Positions 8,938-17,271 of a stretch of 64,000 nucleotides of DNA are shown one piece after another. Numbering within the stretch: the stretch's first letter is position 1; every line of letters starts with the position of its first letter. The stretch is from Fimbriimonadaceae bacterium (lineage in GTDB: Bacteria > Armatimonadota > Fimbriimonadia > Fimbriimonadales > Fimbriimonadaceae). The stretch spans positions 499,362 through 563,361 of the forward strand of contig CP075364.1 in NCBI GenBank assembly GCA_019454105.1, given 5' to 3'. Below the pieces are notes generated by a model. It did not search any database. It saw only the letters and a list, made by a program, of their open reading frames with translations, and was not told the origin of the DNA. The translations under genes were made by a program, and so were the position numbers.

Positions 8938-9442
8938 GCGGACGAAGTACCGCAAACAGTTTAGAGGACGGATGCGCGGCCAGGCCAAGGGCGGTGCTGA
9001 GATCCATTTTGGCGACTATGGCCTTCAAGCCACAGAGTGTGGATGGATCACGGCTCGCCAGATCGAGGCGGCCCGAATCGCCATGACCCGCCACGTTCGC
9101 CGTGTCGGTCAGGTCTGGATCCGGATCTTCCCCGACAAGCCTTACACGAAGAAGCCGCTCGAACAGCGAATGGGCAAGGGCAAAGCCGCCGTCGAAGGAT
9201 GGGTCGCGGTCATCAAGCCAGGGCGCGTCATGTTCGAGATGAGGGGTCCTGCCCCGGAAGTGGCGAAAGAAGCCATGCGGCTCGCCCAGCACAAGCTCCC
9301 GATCCGGTCGCGCTTCATCATGCGCGAAGGATTCGTCTGGGTTCCGCCGACAAAAGCCGCACTGGCCGCAGCAGCCAGAGCGGAGCGAGCTGAAAGCCAG
9401 GCTTCAGAGGAGCCTACTGAGCCGAACGAGGTGAACGAATGA
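8924..9442 (+). CDS. rplP: 50S ribosomal protein L16
   Basis: The protein has 172 residues. [17 protein letters not shown] begins two codons after the chosen ATG at 8924; an ATG at 8930 is the alternative. GGAGGTGA about eight bases upstream favours 8924. The core ([34 protein letters not shown]) is normal for L16, which contacts the A-site tRNA. About 35 extra residues rich in Ala and Glu follow the usual end. The gene overlaps rpsC by 14 bases. Confidence 0.95.
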   Translation: MLMPKRTKYRKQFRGRMRGQAKGGAEIHFGDYGLQATECGWITARQIEAARIAMTRHVRRVGQVWIRIFPDKPYTKKPLEQRMGKGKAAVEGWVAVIKPGRVMFEMRGPAPEVAKEAMRLAQHKLPIRSRFIMREGFVWVPPTKAALAAAARAERAESQASEEPTEPNEVNE

Positions 9443-9648
9443 AAGCATTGAAGCCCGCAGAACTTCGCGATAAGAGTGTTCCTGAGCTGGAGGAGCTCGT
9501 CAGAAGCGAGCGAGCCTCCCTTTACAAAGCGCGGCGCGACCTGGTCTTCCGACAGATGACGGACACGGCTAGCTTGAAGGTGCGGCGCAAGAACGTCGCC
9601 CGGATCCTGACCCTCATCGCTGAAAAGAAGAGAGGAGGAGACGCTTGA
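9439..9648 (+). CDS. rpmC: 50S ribosomal protein L29
   Basis: This 69-residue, two-helix protein matches L29: [18 protein letters not shown] in the first helix and [16 protein letters not shown] in the second. L29 sits beside L23 at the tunnel exit. The start overlaps the rplP stop (ATGA), and the end overlaps the TTG start of rpsQ. Confidence 0.94.
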   Translation: MKALKPAELRDKSVPELEELVRSERASLYKARRDLVFRQMTDTASLKVRRKNVARILTLIAEKKRGGDA

Positions 9649-9914
9649 GCGGCCAATCAACGGAGACTCGGTCAACCCGCAAGGTGAGACGCGGCGTCGT
9701 CGCCTCGAACAAAATGGAACAGACGGTGGTCGTGCGGCTTGAGCGCGCCTACCAACACCCGCTTTATGGCAAGACCGTGAGGAACACCAAGCGCGTCAAG
9801 GCCCACGACGAACTCAGCTGCGACATAGGAGACACTGTCGAGATCATGGAGACCAAGCCCATCAGCAAAGAAAAGCGGTGGCGGGTCACGAAGATCCTCG
9901 AGAAAGTGAAGTGA
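9645..9914 (+). CDS. rpsQ: 30S ribosomal protein S17
   Basis: This 89-residue OB-fold protein contains [20 protein letters not shown] (family start GxVxSxKMxKTVVV) and [19 protein letters not shown], the S17 hallmark. It begins at a TTG that overlaps the rpmC stop, so coupled translation is likely. About 100 bp with no recognisable element separate it from rplN, the largest gap in the operon. Confidence 0.94.
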   Translation: MSGQSTETRSTRKVRRGVVASNKMEQTVVVRLERAYQHPLYGKTVRNTKRVKAHDELSCDIGDTVEIMETKPISKEKRWRVTKILEKVK

Positions 9915-10018
9915 CGACCTGGTTAAAGCCTGCGTCCGGCCCTGGGCACCTCCGTCAACGGGGAGCCTGACCGACGAACGAAGGCGAAGCCAGGGAAGGC
10001 TAGGCAAGGACAACGGAC

Positions 10019-10390
10019 ATGGTTCAACAATTCTCAAGGCTCAAAGTGGCCGACAACAGCGGAGCCCGCGAGGTGATGTGCATCCGCGTGCTCAAAGGCT
10101 CCCAGCCGAAGTACGGGGGCGTCGGCGACGTGATAGTCGCTTCAGTCAAGGCGGCCACGCCGAACATGCCCGTCAAGAAAGGCGATGTGATCAAGGCCGT
10201 CGTCGTCAGGACCAAACAGCCGATTCAACGGATGGACGGATCGACGCTGCGGTTCGACGACAATGCTTGCGTCGTCATCAATCCCGCCAACATGGAGCCG
10301 CGTGGCACCCGCATCTTTGGCCCGGTGGCCCGAGAACTCCGCGACGGGAACTTCATGAAGATCGTCTCCCTCGCTCCGGAGGTGCTTTGA
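10019..10390 (+). CDS. rplN: 50S ribosomal protein L14
   Basis: The protein has 123 residues. The start [36 protein letters not shown] and the C-terminal [19 protein letters not shown] are typical of L14 (the first read as [16 protein letters not shown]). L14 forms an intersubunit bridge with 16S rRNA. GGCAAGGACAACGGAC supplies the ribosome binding site. Confidence 0.96.
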   Translation: MVQQFSRLKVADNSGAREVMCIRVLKGSQPKYGGVGDVIVASVKAATPNMPVKKGDVIKAVVVRTKQPIQRMDGSTLRFDDNACVVINPANMEPRGTRIFGPVARELRDGNFMKIVSLAPEVL

Positions 10391-10393
10391 ACC

Positions 10394-10807
10394 ATGCCCA
10401 CGAAAGCCGAACTCAAACAGCAAGCCAAGCACGTGAAGCTGAAGATCCGTACCGGCGACCGCGTTCAAATCGTCGCCGGAAAGGACAAGGGCCAGATCGG
10501 CTATGTCGCGGCCGTTTCTCCTAAAGAGTACAAAGCCATCGTGCTCCAGGAAAACCCGGACAACCCCGAGCAACCGTTGCCGCTCAACGCGGTCATTAAA
10601 CACCGCAAAGCGAAGTACCAGGGCGAGAGGTCGGCCCGGATCAAACTCCCTGCCCCGATTCATATCAGCAACCTGATGGTGATCGACCCAGAAACCGACA
10701 AGCCGACCCGGATCGGTCGAAGAAAGGAAGACGGCAGCCTGGTTCGGTACGCCAAAAAGTCTGGAAAAACGATTAAAGACGCGCCGAACATCGCGAAGAA
10801 GGATTAA
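10394..10807 (+). CDS. rplX: 50S ribosomal protein L24
   Basis: The protein has 137 residues against about 105 in E. coli. A KOW motif ([18 protein letters not shown]) lies at ~20-37, and the C-terminal half keeps [20 protein letters not shown]. The extra length is split between a Lys-rich N-terminal extension ([16 protein letters not shown]) and a longer central loop. L24 is an assembly initiator at the tunnel exit. The gene starts three bases after rplN. Confidence 0.93.
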   Translation: MPTKAELKQQAKHVKLKIRTGDRVQIVAGKDKGQIGYVAAVSPKEYKAIVLQENPDNPEQPLPLNAVIKHRKAKYQGERSARIKLPAPIHISNLMVIDPETDKPTRIGRRKEDGSLVRYAKKSGKTIKDAPNIAKKD

Positions 10808-10818
10808 GAGGCAAGACC

Positions 10819-11403
10819 ATGGCGAGAAAAGAAAAGACCACTGAAGCTGGGTCGCAGGGCAAACTGCCAGCATCGCGATTGAAGAAGATCTATCGCGAGC
10901 AGGTCGTTCCGAAGCTGACCGAGCAATTCAAGTACACGACGGTCATGCAGGCGCCACGGATCACGAAGATTGTGGTCAACATGGGCACCGGTATCGATGA
11001 GAAAGAACTTGACAAATCGATGCAAGACATGCAGGTCATCACAGGCCAAAAGCCGGTGGCGACGAGCGCTCGTCTTTCAGTTTCGAACTTTAAGGTCCGG
11101 GCAGGAATGAAGGTTGGCTGTCGAGTGACCCTTCGTGGCGATCGTGCCTATCACTTTTTCGATAAGCTTTGCACGGTGGCATTGCCTCGTATTCGTGACT
11201 TTCAAGGACTGTCGCCGAAGAGTTTCGACGGCCGGGGCAACTATTCGCTCGGACTCAAGGAGCAGTTGGTGTTTCCTGAGATCGATTACGACTCGTTCGA
11301 CAAGATCCGCGGTATGGACATCACGATCTGTACCGATGCTAAGAACGATGAAGAAGCGAGGGCCTTCCTCAAGCTCATGGGGCTTCCTCTGCGCGACAAG
11401 TAA
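10819..11403 (+). CDS. rplE: 50S ribosomal protein L5 (last gene of the operon)
   Basis: The protein has 194 residues. Family blocks [32 protein letters not shown] and [20 protein letters not shown] are present. L5 carries 5S rRNA into the central protuberance. In most bacteria rpsN, rpsH, rplF and others follow. Here the operon ends, and a gene on the opposite strand begins five bases later. No terminator hairpin is visible in that gap. Confidence 0.96.
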   Translation: MARKEKTTEAGSQGKLPASRLKKIYREQVVPKLTEQFKYTTVMQAPRITKIVVNMGTGIDEKELDKSMQDMQVITGQKPVATSARLSVSNFKVRAGMKVGCRVTLRGDRAYHFFDKLCTVALPRIRDFQGLSPKSFDGRGNYSLGLKEQLVFPEIDYDSFDKIRGMDITICTDAKNDEEARAFLKLMGLPLRDK

Positions 11404-11408
11404 GGCGT

Positions 11409-12035
11409 CTATCCATTTGCCATTTTGACCAACTTGAGCAGGTTGGTCGCTTTCGGGTGGTTAGGGCTGAGCTTGAGGGCTTTTTGTAGCAAAGGTTCGG
11501 CGGACTTGGGCCGCCCAAGTTGTATCTGTACCGACGCCGCAGTGACCAGGACCTCCGGATCTTCTGGGGCGAGCTCTATCGCCTTTGAAGCCGATTTTTC
11601 AGCGTTTGAAAAGTCCCCTTTGTCAAAGTCGATCTGGGCCATGAGGTCATAGAGACGGGCGAGGGCCAGACGGTCATCAGGGCTGGGGGTCGAGGGTGCC
11701 TGCAAGACGCCCTGGGAAAGGGCTCGGCTCGCTGCTTCGCTGTCGCCCAAAGCCCGCAAGACCAACCCCTTGAGGATGTAAGGCCCATATTTGTCCGGTT
11801 GAAAGGCGATAAGGCCATCGATCAATCGGTTCGCTTCCTGAAGATCTGATCGTTGATCGTCAGAGAGCGTGTCTCCATCTTGGACGACTTGGAAGGGAGC
11901 CTCGGTCAGTTGACGGACAGAGACGAGCGTTTGTTCATATTCTTTGCTGTCCCTCAGGACGGGGGGCGTGTTCGGATCCGGGGAGCCGCAACCGCACAAG
12001 GCCATCAAGACGAGGAGGCTAGTTCGCGACCACAT
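11409..12035 (-). CDS. TPR-repeat lipoprotein
   Basis: The chosen start at 12035 gives MWSRTSLLVLMALCGCGS, a lipoprotein signal with the lipobox LCGC. The frame extends to 12086 but those residues precede the signal. After a spacer, residues ~75-205 contain tetratricopeptide helices (for example LALARLYDLMAQIDFDKGDF, EKSASKAIELAPEDPEVLV, PLLQKALKLSPNHPKA). The start lies 17 bases inside the end of leuS, which suggests translational coupling. Its function is probably as a periplasmic scaffold; the partner is unknown. Confidence 0.8.
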   Translation of the reverse strand: MWSRTSLLVLMALCGCGSPDPNTPPVLRDSKEYEQTLVSVRQLTEAPFQVVQDGDTLSDDQRSDLQEANRLIDGLIAFQPDKYGPYILKGLVLRALGDSEAASRALSQGVLQAPSTPSPDDRLALARLYDLMAQIDFDKGDFSNAEKSASKAIELAPEDPEVLVTAASVQIQLGRPKSAEPLLQKALKLSPNHPKATNLLKLVKMANG

Positions 12036-14922
12036 TGACGAGCTTCCCCGGCACCACGATGACTTTTCGGACCGTTTTTCCCTCAAGTTGAGCTTTTATC
12101 TTTTCACTGGAGAGGGCGGCCGCTTCCATCGCTTCACGGTCGGCGTCCGCATGCATCCCGAGCGTGTCTCGGAGCTTCCCGTTGACCTGCACAGCAATGG
12201 TGACGGTGTCGTCTCGGGCGAGTTCTGGATCGGCCACTGGCCAACGGGCGTCCAACGTGAACCCTTCGAGTCCGAGCCCTTCCCACATCTCGTCGGCGAC
12301 ATGGGGAGCGCCCGGAGCGAGCAGCAGAGCCAAGCACTCGACCGCCTCGCTGAACGCTGTGGCTTCGTCCTCATGGCCCGTCGCGCTCCGTTTAAGCTCC
12401 ATGAGTCGGTTCAGGCAGATCATGAGCCCAGAAACGTAAGTGTTGAAGGCGAAGCGGTCGATGTCTTCGGTGGCCTTCAGGATGGCTTGGTGGGTGGCCC
12501 GGCGAACGTCGCCGCTGACCCCGCCGCCCTTGGCCACGATCTTCGAGCGCCAGTCTCGGTCGAACCCGTCCGCGAATTCCGACACAAAGCGCAAGGCCCG
12601 GCCCAGGAACCTGGCCGTGCCGCTCATCCCTTCGCTGTCCCACTGGACATCAGCGTCGTAGGGAGCGATAAAAAGCTCGAAAAGACGGAGAGCGTCGGCT
12701 CCGAACTGCTCCACCGCCTCGTCCGGGGTCACAACGTTCCCCTTCGACTTGCTCATTCTCACCCACTTCCAGGTGACGTCGTCCGTCGGTAGGGTCGACG
12801 CTTCATCACGGCTGATCAGAATCCCGTCTTCGCCGACGTCGAGCCTCTCGCCTTCCCGGGGCCGGCGATAGGGTGTATGGCCCAAGACTTGGCCTTGGTT
12901 GCGGAGGGTCTTGAAGGGCTCCTTCACCGATACCAGCCCCTCGTCGAAAAGCACTTTGGTCCAGAACCGCGCGTACAGCAAGTGCATGACGGCGTGTTCG
13001 GCGCCCCCGACATAACAATCGACCGGCATCCACTCGGCGGCAAGTCGCTTGTCCCACGGAGCTTGGTCATTGCGCGGATCGATGAACCGAAGGAAGTACC
13101 ACGACGAACAGGCGAACCCGCCCATGGTGTCGGTCTCTCTCCGTCCAAGCCGCCCGTCGGGCGTGGTAGCGTTGACGAACTCTGGGATCCGCGACAGTGG
13201 GGACGAGCCGTCGTCGCTGGGCTCATAGTTGTCCACATCTGGGAGTTCGACGGGCAGTTGGCCCTCGGGCACCAGGAACTCCTCTCCATCTTGGCCATAG
13301 ACCACCGGGATCGGGCAGCCCCAATATCTCTGTCGGCTGATCAACCAGTCACGGAGCCGGTATTGCACCTTGCGCTCGCCGAGGCCACACGCCTCGATCC
13401 ATTCGCCGAGGGCGGTCGCGGCCTCTCCAAAGGCCATGCCCGTGTACTCCTTGGCGTTGATCAACGGCCTATCCTTCGAAACGAAGGCACCCTTGAAGTT
13501 CTTCGGTTCGGCCAGATAGTCTGCCAGCAGGTCGCCGGACTGGGACGTTGCGTTGGCCCGCAACCATTCGTCGTCCGGCTCCTGGATCGGAGCGACTGGG
13601 AGACCGAACTTCAAGGCGAACTCGAAATCGCGCTGGTCGCCAGCGGGCACGGCCATGATCGCACCCGTTCCATAGCCCATCAAGACGTAATCCGCGATCC
13701 AGGCCGGTACTGTCCGCCCGGTCGCCGGGTTCACTGCGTATGCCCCGGTAAAGACGCCGGTCTTCTCCCGATCCTCGCTTTGCCTAGAAGCGTCGGACTC
13801 GGCGCGGGCCATGGCCTGGTAGGTTTCGATCTCGGTGCGACGGGCCGGATCGACCCGCCGTTTGATCGTCTCGACCAAGGGATGCTCAGGGGCCAAGACG
13901 CAAAAGGTCATGCCGAAAATCGTGTCAATCCTTGTGGTGAAGACTTCGAAAGTGTCAGGGGCGTCAGCCCGTTTGACCTCGAATTGGTCGGCCCACTTGT
14001 CGAATTCGGCGAGGGCCTGGCTCATGCCCGCTCCAGTGAGGACGTCTTCGCTCGCCGAGGCGAACTTCGAGGCGATCTGCCGCGCCTTCTCTTCGGCGGC
14101 AGGATCGGGGGCGGCCTCGGCCCGCACTTCGGCCTCGAGCCTCCTCAACTCGTCGTCGCCGGCTTCTGATTGGGCTGGGGCGCCCACCGGAGTTTTGTCC
14201 CCGGCGTGCCATTCCAAGCGCATCCGGAACTGGACGCCTTCGCTGCGTCCGATCCAGTTCCGCTGCATCTGCTTGATGCCTTCGGGCCAATCGAGATCGT
14301 CGAGGTCGTCGAGCAAGCGCTGGGCATACTCGGTGATCTTGAAGAACCACTGCGGGATCGCCCGCTTTTCGACCGGAGTGCCGCATCGCTCGCAAAGGCC
14401 GCCGACCACCTCCTCGTTGGCCAAGGCGGTCTTGTCCTTGGGGCACCAGTTGACGTCGGCGTGCTTGCGATAGGCCAGTCCGCGCCGATAGAGCACCTCA
14501 AAGATCCACTGCGTCCATCGATAGTAGTCCGGGTCGGAAGACTTGAACGAGCGCGACCAGTCGTAGCTCAAACCGACGAGGTCCATCTGCCGCCGGTAGG
14601 TGGCGGCGAACTCGTCGATCATGGCCGCCGGATGACGCCGAGCCTTGATCGCCGCGTTCTCAGCAGGCAGGCCAAAGGCGTCAAAGCCCATGGGGTGCAG
14701 CACGTTGTAGCCCTGCATCCGCTTGAGTCGGCTCACGACGTCGGTGATCGTGTAGTTGCGGACGTGACCGACGCTCAGGCCCGCCCCGCTCGGGTAAGGG
14801 AAAAAATCCAGCACATAGAACTTCGGCCGTTCTTCTTCAATGCGGGCGGCGAAGAGGTCGGCCTCTTGCCACCTCTTCCTCCACTTGGGCTCGAACTCGG
14901 CGGGCTCGTATCGGTCGAGCAT
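12019..14922 (-). CDS. leuS: Leucyl-tRNA synthetase with inserted segment
   Basis: This cytosolic class I synthetase attaches leucine to tRNA-Leu. The start at 14922 (MLDRYEPAEFEPKWRKRW) matches the family; the frame runs to 15225 but overlaps the divergent gene. The HIGH-like motif is SVGHVRNY (~50-57), zinc-type Cys pairs sit at WCP (~160) and CERC (~177-180), and the KMSKS loop is MSKSKGNVVTP. The editing domain starts at VFTTRIDTIFG. Residues ~237-318 are an Ala/Glu-rich insertion just before it, which makes the protein 967 residues against about 820-860 in most bacteria. Confidence 0.95.
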   Translation of the reverse strand: MLDRYEPAEFEPKWRKRWQEADLFAARIEEERPKFYVLDFFPYPSGAGLSVGHVRNYTITDVVSRLKRMQGYNVLHPMGFDAFGLPAENAAIKARRHPAAMIDEFAATYRRQMDLVGLSYDWSRSFKSSDPDYYRWTQWIFEVLYRRGLAYRKHADVNWCPKDKTALANEEVVGGLCERCGTPVEKRAIPQWFFKITEYAQRLLDDLDDLDWPEGIKQMQRNWIGRSEGVQFRMRLEWHAGDKTPVGAPAQSEAGDDELRRLEAEVRAEAAPDPAAEEKARQIASKFASASEDVLTGAGMSQALAEFDKWADQFEVKRADAPDTFEVFTTRIDTIFGMTFCVLAPEHPLVETIKRRVDPARRTEIETYQAMARAESDASRQSEDREKTGVFTGAYAVNPATGRTVPAWIADYVLMGYGTGAIMAVPAGDQRDFEFALKFGLPVAPIQEPDDEWLRANATSQSGDLLADYLAEPKNFKGAFVSKDRPLINAKEYTGMAFGEAATALGEWIEACGLGERKVQYRLRDWLISRQRYWGCPIPVVYGQDGEEFLVPEGQLPVELPDVDNYEPSDDGSSPLSRIPEFVNATTPDGRLGRRETDTMGGFACSSWYFLRFIDPRNDQAPWDKRLAAEWMPVDCYVGGAEHAVMHLLYARFWTKVLFDEGLVSVKEPFKTLRNQGQVLGHTPYRRPREGERLDVGEDGILISRDEASTLPTDDVTWKWVRMSKSKGNVVTPDEAVEQFGADALRLFELFIAPYDADVQWDSEGMSGTARFLGRALRFVSEFADGFDRDWRSKIVAKGGGVSGDVRRATHQAILKATEDIDRFAFNTYVSGLMICLNRLMELKRSATGHEDEATAFSEAVECLALLLAPGAPHVADEMWEGLGLEGFTLDARWPVADPELARDDTVTIAVQVNGKLRDTLGMHADADREAMEAAALSSEKIKAQLEGKTVRKVIVVPGKLVNVVAN

Positions 14923-14979
14923 TCGCCGCAGTTTACTGACTGGGTCGGAAACGGCCCGGTCCGGGTAGTTTGAGACTCC

Positions 14980-16098
14980 ATGCTTTCCTCTCTGGCCCTT
15001 GTGATCGCCGGAGCTCAGGTCTTTGAATCGCCAAAGCTTCGTCTCAACCTGGACAACGGGGCCATCGTGCACGCCGAGCAGATGCAAGCCGGAGGGCGTT
15101 TCTCGTTGGCGGTCAGGTTCCGGGCAGTGCCCGAAACGACCGAGACCCACGGGTGGCGCCATTTGCTGGAACACCTGGCGGCGAAGGGTCCGGCCAAGGA
15201 GGTCGACCGGCTTGTGGAGTCGCACGGCATGTTCCTCTTGGCGGAGACGGGCCGGGAGTGGACGCTCTTCACCATCTCGGGCCCGAGCGACGGGTTCGCG
15301 ACCGCAGTGGAGGCTATGGAACAGGTCTTGGCCGACCGGGAATACGCGGACGATGAGGTTCGGGCCGAGGTGACGGTCCTCGCTGAGGAACTCGCTTTGG
15401 TCGAGTCGGCGCAGCGGGCCTCTTGGGAAGCCTGGGAGACACTCTTCGGCGCCGCAGGCTTGTCTCCATTCGGGTCGTTGGAAGCAGTGGAACGGGCCGA
15501 CGGCGCCGCACTCCGACAGTTGGCCTCTCGGGTCTTCGTCGGAAGGGGAGCGGTCGCCACGGTCGCCGGTGACATCGAGCCGCGCGTGGCGGCCGAGCGG
15601 ATGAAGAGGATGTTGCAGCGTTTGCCCGCCGGAAGCCCTGAACCTCTCGCCATCCGGCAGTCAGTCCCTTCGGGTGTTGCCTTTGCAAGTACGGTCGCTA
15701 TGCCGATGCCTCCAGTCCGCGACCCGGGATTCTTGGCCACTCTCGGTGCGGCGATGGGGGTATCGAGCGTCCAACCGGGGCTGGTCATCGGAACGACACC
15801 GTCCGCGGCTCCCGGACTTTTGACGATCGGTTCGAAATCTGGAGACCCGGCCCGCCAGATCCGCAAAGCGATCGAGGAAGGTCCGGACGTCTTGGCCGAA
15901 CTAGGACTCCGGTCGGCCAAAGATTGGCTCGCTAGACTCGTCGGCTCGGCTGAGGGCAGGACGTACCTGAGGGCGATCCTGTTGCCCGAGTCACCCGCCT
16001 TCGATCCCGACCGCTGGAAGCAGGACATGGATCTGGGAACAGCAAGGTCGGACGTCGCCCGGGCTCTGGCTTCCCTAAGGCGGACGGTGGAGCCATGA
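14980..16098 (+). CDS. M16 family zinc peptidase, catalytic subunit
   Basis: This 372-residue protein has an N-terminal signal-like segment (LSSLALVIAGAQVF). It carries the inverted zinc motif HxxEH as RHLLEH (~64-68), with the third-ligand region ELALVE (around VLAEEL) about 71 residues later, as in the M16 family. It is shorter than a four-domain pitrilysin and resembles half of one. The following gene, overlapping by ATGA, supplies a second M16-like half, as in two-subunit M16 enzymes such as mitochondrial processing peptidase. It is predicted to be exported; substrate unknown. Confidence 0.82.
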   Translation: MLSSLALVIAGAQVFESPKLRLNLDNGAIVHAEQMQAGGRFSLAVRFRAVPETTETHGWRHLLEHLAAKGPAKEVDRLVESHGMFLLAETGREWTLFTISGPSDGFATAVEAMEQVLADREYADDEVRAEVTVLAEELALVESAQRASWEAWETLFGAAGLSPFGSLEAVERADGAALRQLASRVFVGRGAVATVAGDIEPRVAAERMKRMLQRLPAGSPEPLAIRQSVPSGVAFASTVAMPMPPVRDPGFLATLGAAMGVSSVQPGLVIGTTPSAAPGLLTIGSKSGDPARQIRKAIEEGPDVLAELGLRSAKDWLARLVGSAEGRTYLRAILLPESPAFDPDRWKQDMDLGTARSDVARALASLRRTVEP

Positions 16099-17258
16099 CG
16101 GTGGCGCTTGCGGCCTGCCTGGCCTTGGTGCCAAGAGCTGATCTTCGTGTGGTGGAGTTCCGCGACCCGGACGCCCGTTTCGTGGTCGTGCAAGCGTGGG
16201 CCAAGGCGCCCGAAGGGGCCGACCCAGCGGCATGGCGCGTGATGGCCCGGTGCCTCTCGGAGGGAACCCTCGAGTTTTCGCGCGAGAGCTTGTTGTCGAC
16301 CGCTGGACAAACGGGTCAGCCGTTGCTGATCGAGGCGACTGACGAACTGCTTTCGGTCACCGTCGTCTTGCCTCCTGACGGCCTGGCGGTCGGCGCGCAC
16401 TTGGTGGCGTCCATCCTGACCCAACCCCGGCTGAACGAGCGGATCATCAATGGGGCCGTCGCCTCGCTCAAGTCCGAGCCTCCAGGAGCTTGGGAAGCGC
16501 ACCTGGACGGAACCCCGGACTTCTCGAAAGTCAGGGCCAGGGACGTGCTGGCTCTTGGAGAAAGGCTCGGAAACCCGGCCCAAGTCGTTGTGACCACGGC
16601 CGGGCCGATTGAGCGAGGGGACGGCTCCGCGGCATTCTCTGGGAGGTTCAAGCCTAGGCCCAGCCCGTCGCAGCCGATCCGGGCTCAACAAGCAAGCCCC
16701 AGGTTGTCGCGCCAGGAAGTCACGTTTGTCGAATTGTCAGGACCGGTACTGGATCCAGCGGACGCGGCATCTCCGCCCATGGCTTTAGCCGCATTCGCCT
16801 TGGGGGTCGGGAAAGACGGGGCCATGCACAGGGCGCTCAGAGAGGGCCGTCAGTGGTCGTACCGCCAGGAGTCGGTTTTCTGGCCAACGTCGAAGGGATG
16901 GCGACCTCGGCTGGTCATGGCTCGGCGCGCCTCGACCGAGACCGTCAGCCCTGAACAGATGGCCGACGCCCTCCGCCCAGAAATCGACAGGTGGGAGGAT
17001 GGCGACCGGCTGAGGGCCCTCGCGATGGCTGAGGCGTCGCTCCAAGGGAGACTGCCGGTCAATCCGTTCCACTTCTCGGCATCACGACGAATGTCCGACA
17101 GCCTCGCATCGCGGGCGGCGTGGGCTGGATATCTTGAGCTGACGGGCAAGGGAGCACTAGGAACCGACACGTTCCTTGAGCTCTTGCGGCAAGTGACGCT
17201 TGAAGAGCTGAAGGCGGCAGCCCGCGACTTGATGGGAGCCAAAGCTACCGCGAAGTGA
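16095..17258 (+). CDS. M16-like non-catalytic partner subunit
   Basis: This 387-residue protein lacks any HxxEH motif. It keeps the C-terminal M16 signature in which an Arg and a Tyr bind the substrate (ALREGRQWSYRQESVF). Its start overlaps the stop of the catalytic subunit (ATGA), so the two are almost certainly made together and form a heterodimer. A short hydrophobic N-terminus (VALAACLALVP) suggests export. Family knowledge: in paired M16 proteins one subunit carries the zinc and the other the R/Y motif. Confidence 0.8.
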   Translation: MTVALAACLALVPRADLRVVEFRDPDARFVVVQAWAKAPEGADPAAWRVMARCLSEGTLEFSRESLLSTAGQTGQPLLIEATDELLSVTVVLPPDGLAVGAHLVASILTQPRLNERIINGAVASLKSEPPGAWEAHLDGTPDFSKVRARDVLALGERLGNPAQVVVTTAGPIERGDGSAAFSGRFKPRPSPSQPIRAQQASPRLSRQEVTFVELSGPVLDPADAASPPMALAAFALGVGKDGAMHRALREGRQWSYRQESVFWPTSKGWRPRLVMARRASTETVSPEQMADALRPEIDRWEDGDRLRALAMAEASLQGRLPVNPFHFSASRRMSDSLASRAAWAGYLELTGKGALGTDTFLELLRQVTLEELKAAARDLMGAKATAK

Positions 17259-17271
17259 GTATAAGCGTCTG

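Noticed and set aside
12877-14169. A 430-residue plus-strand frame opposite leuS
   Set aside because: It is antisense to recognised leuS motifs, with composition typical of a high-GC shadow.
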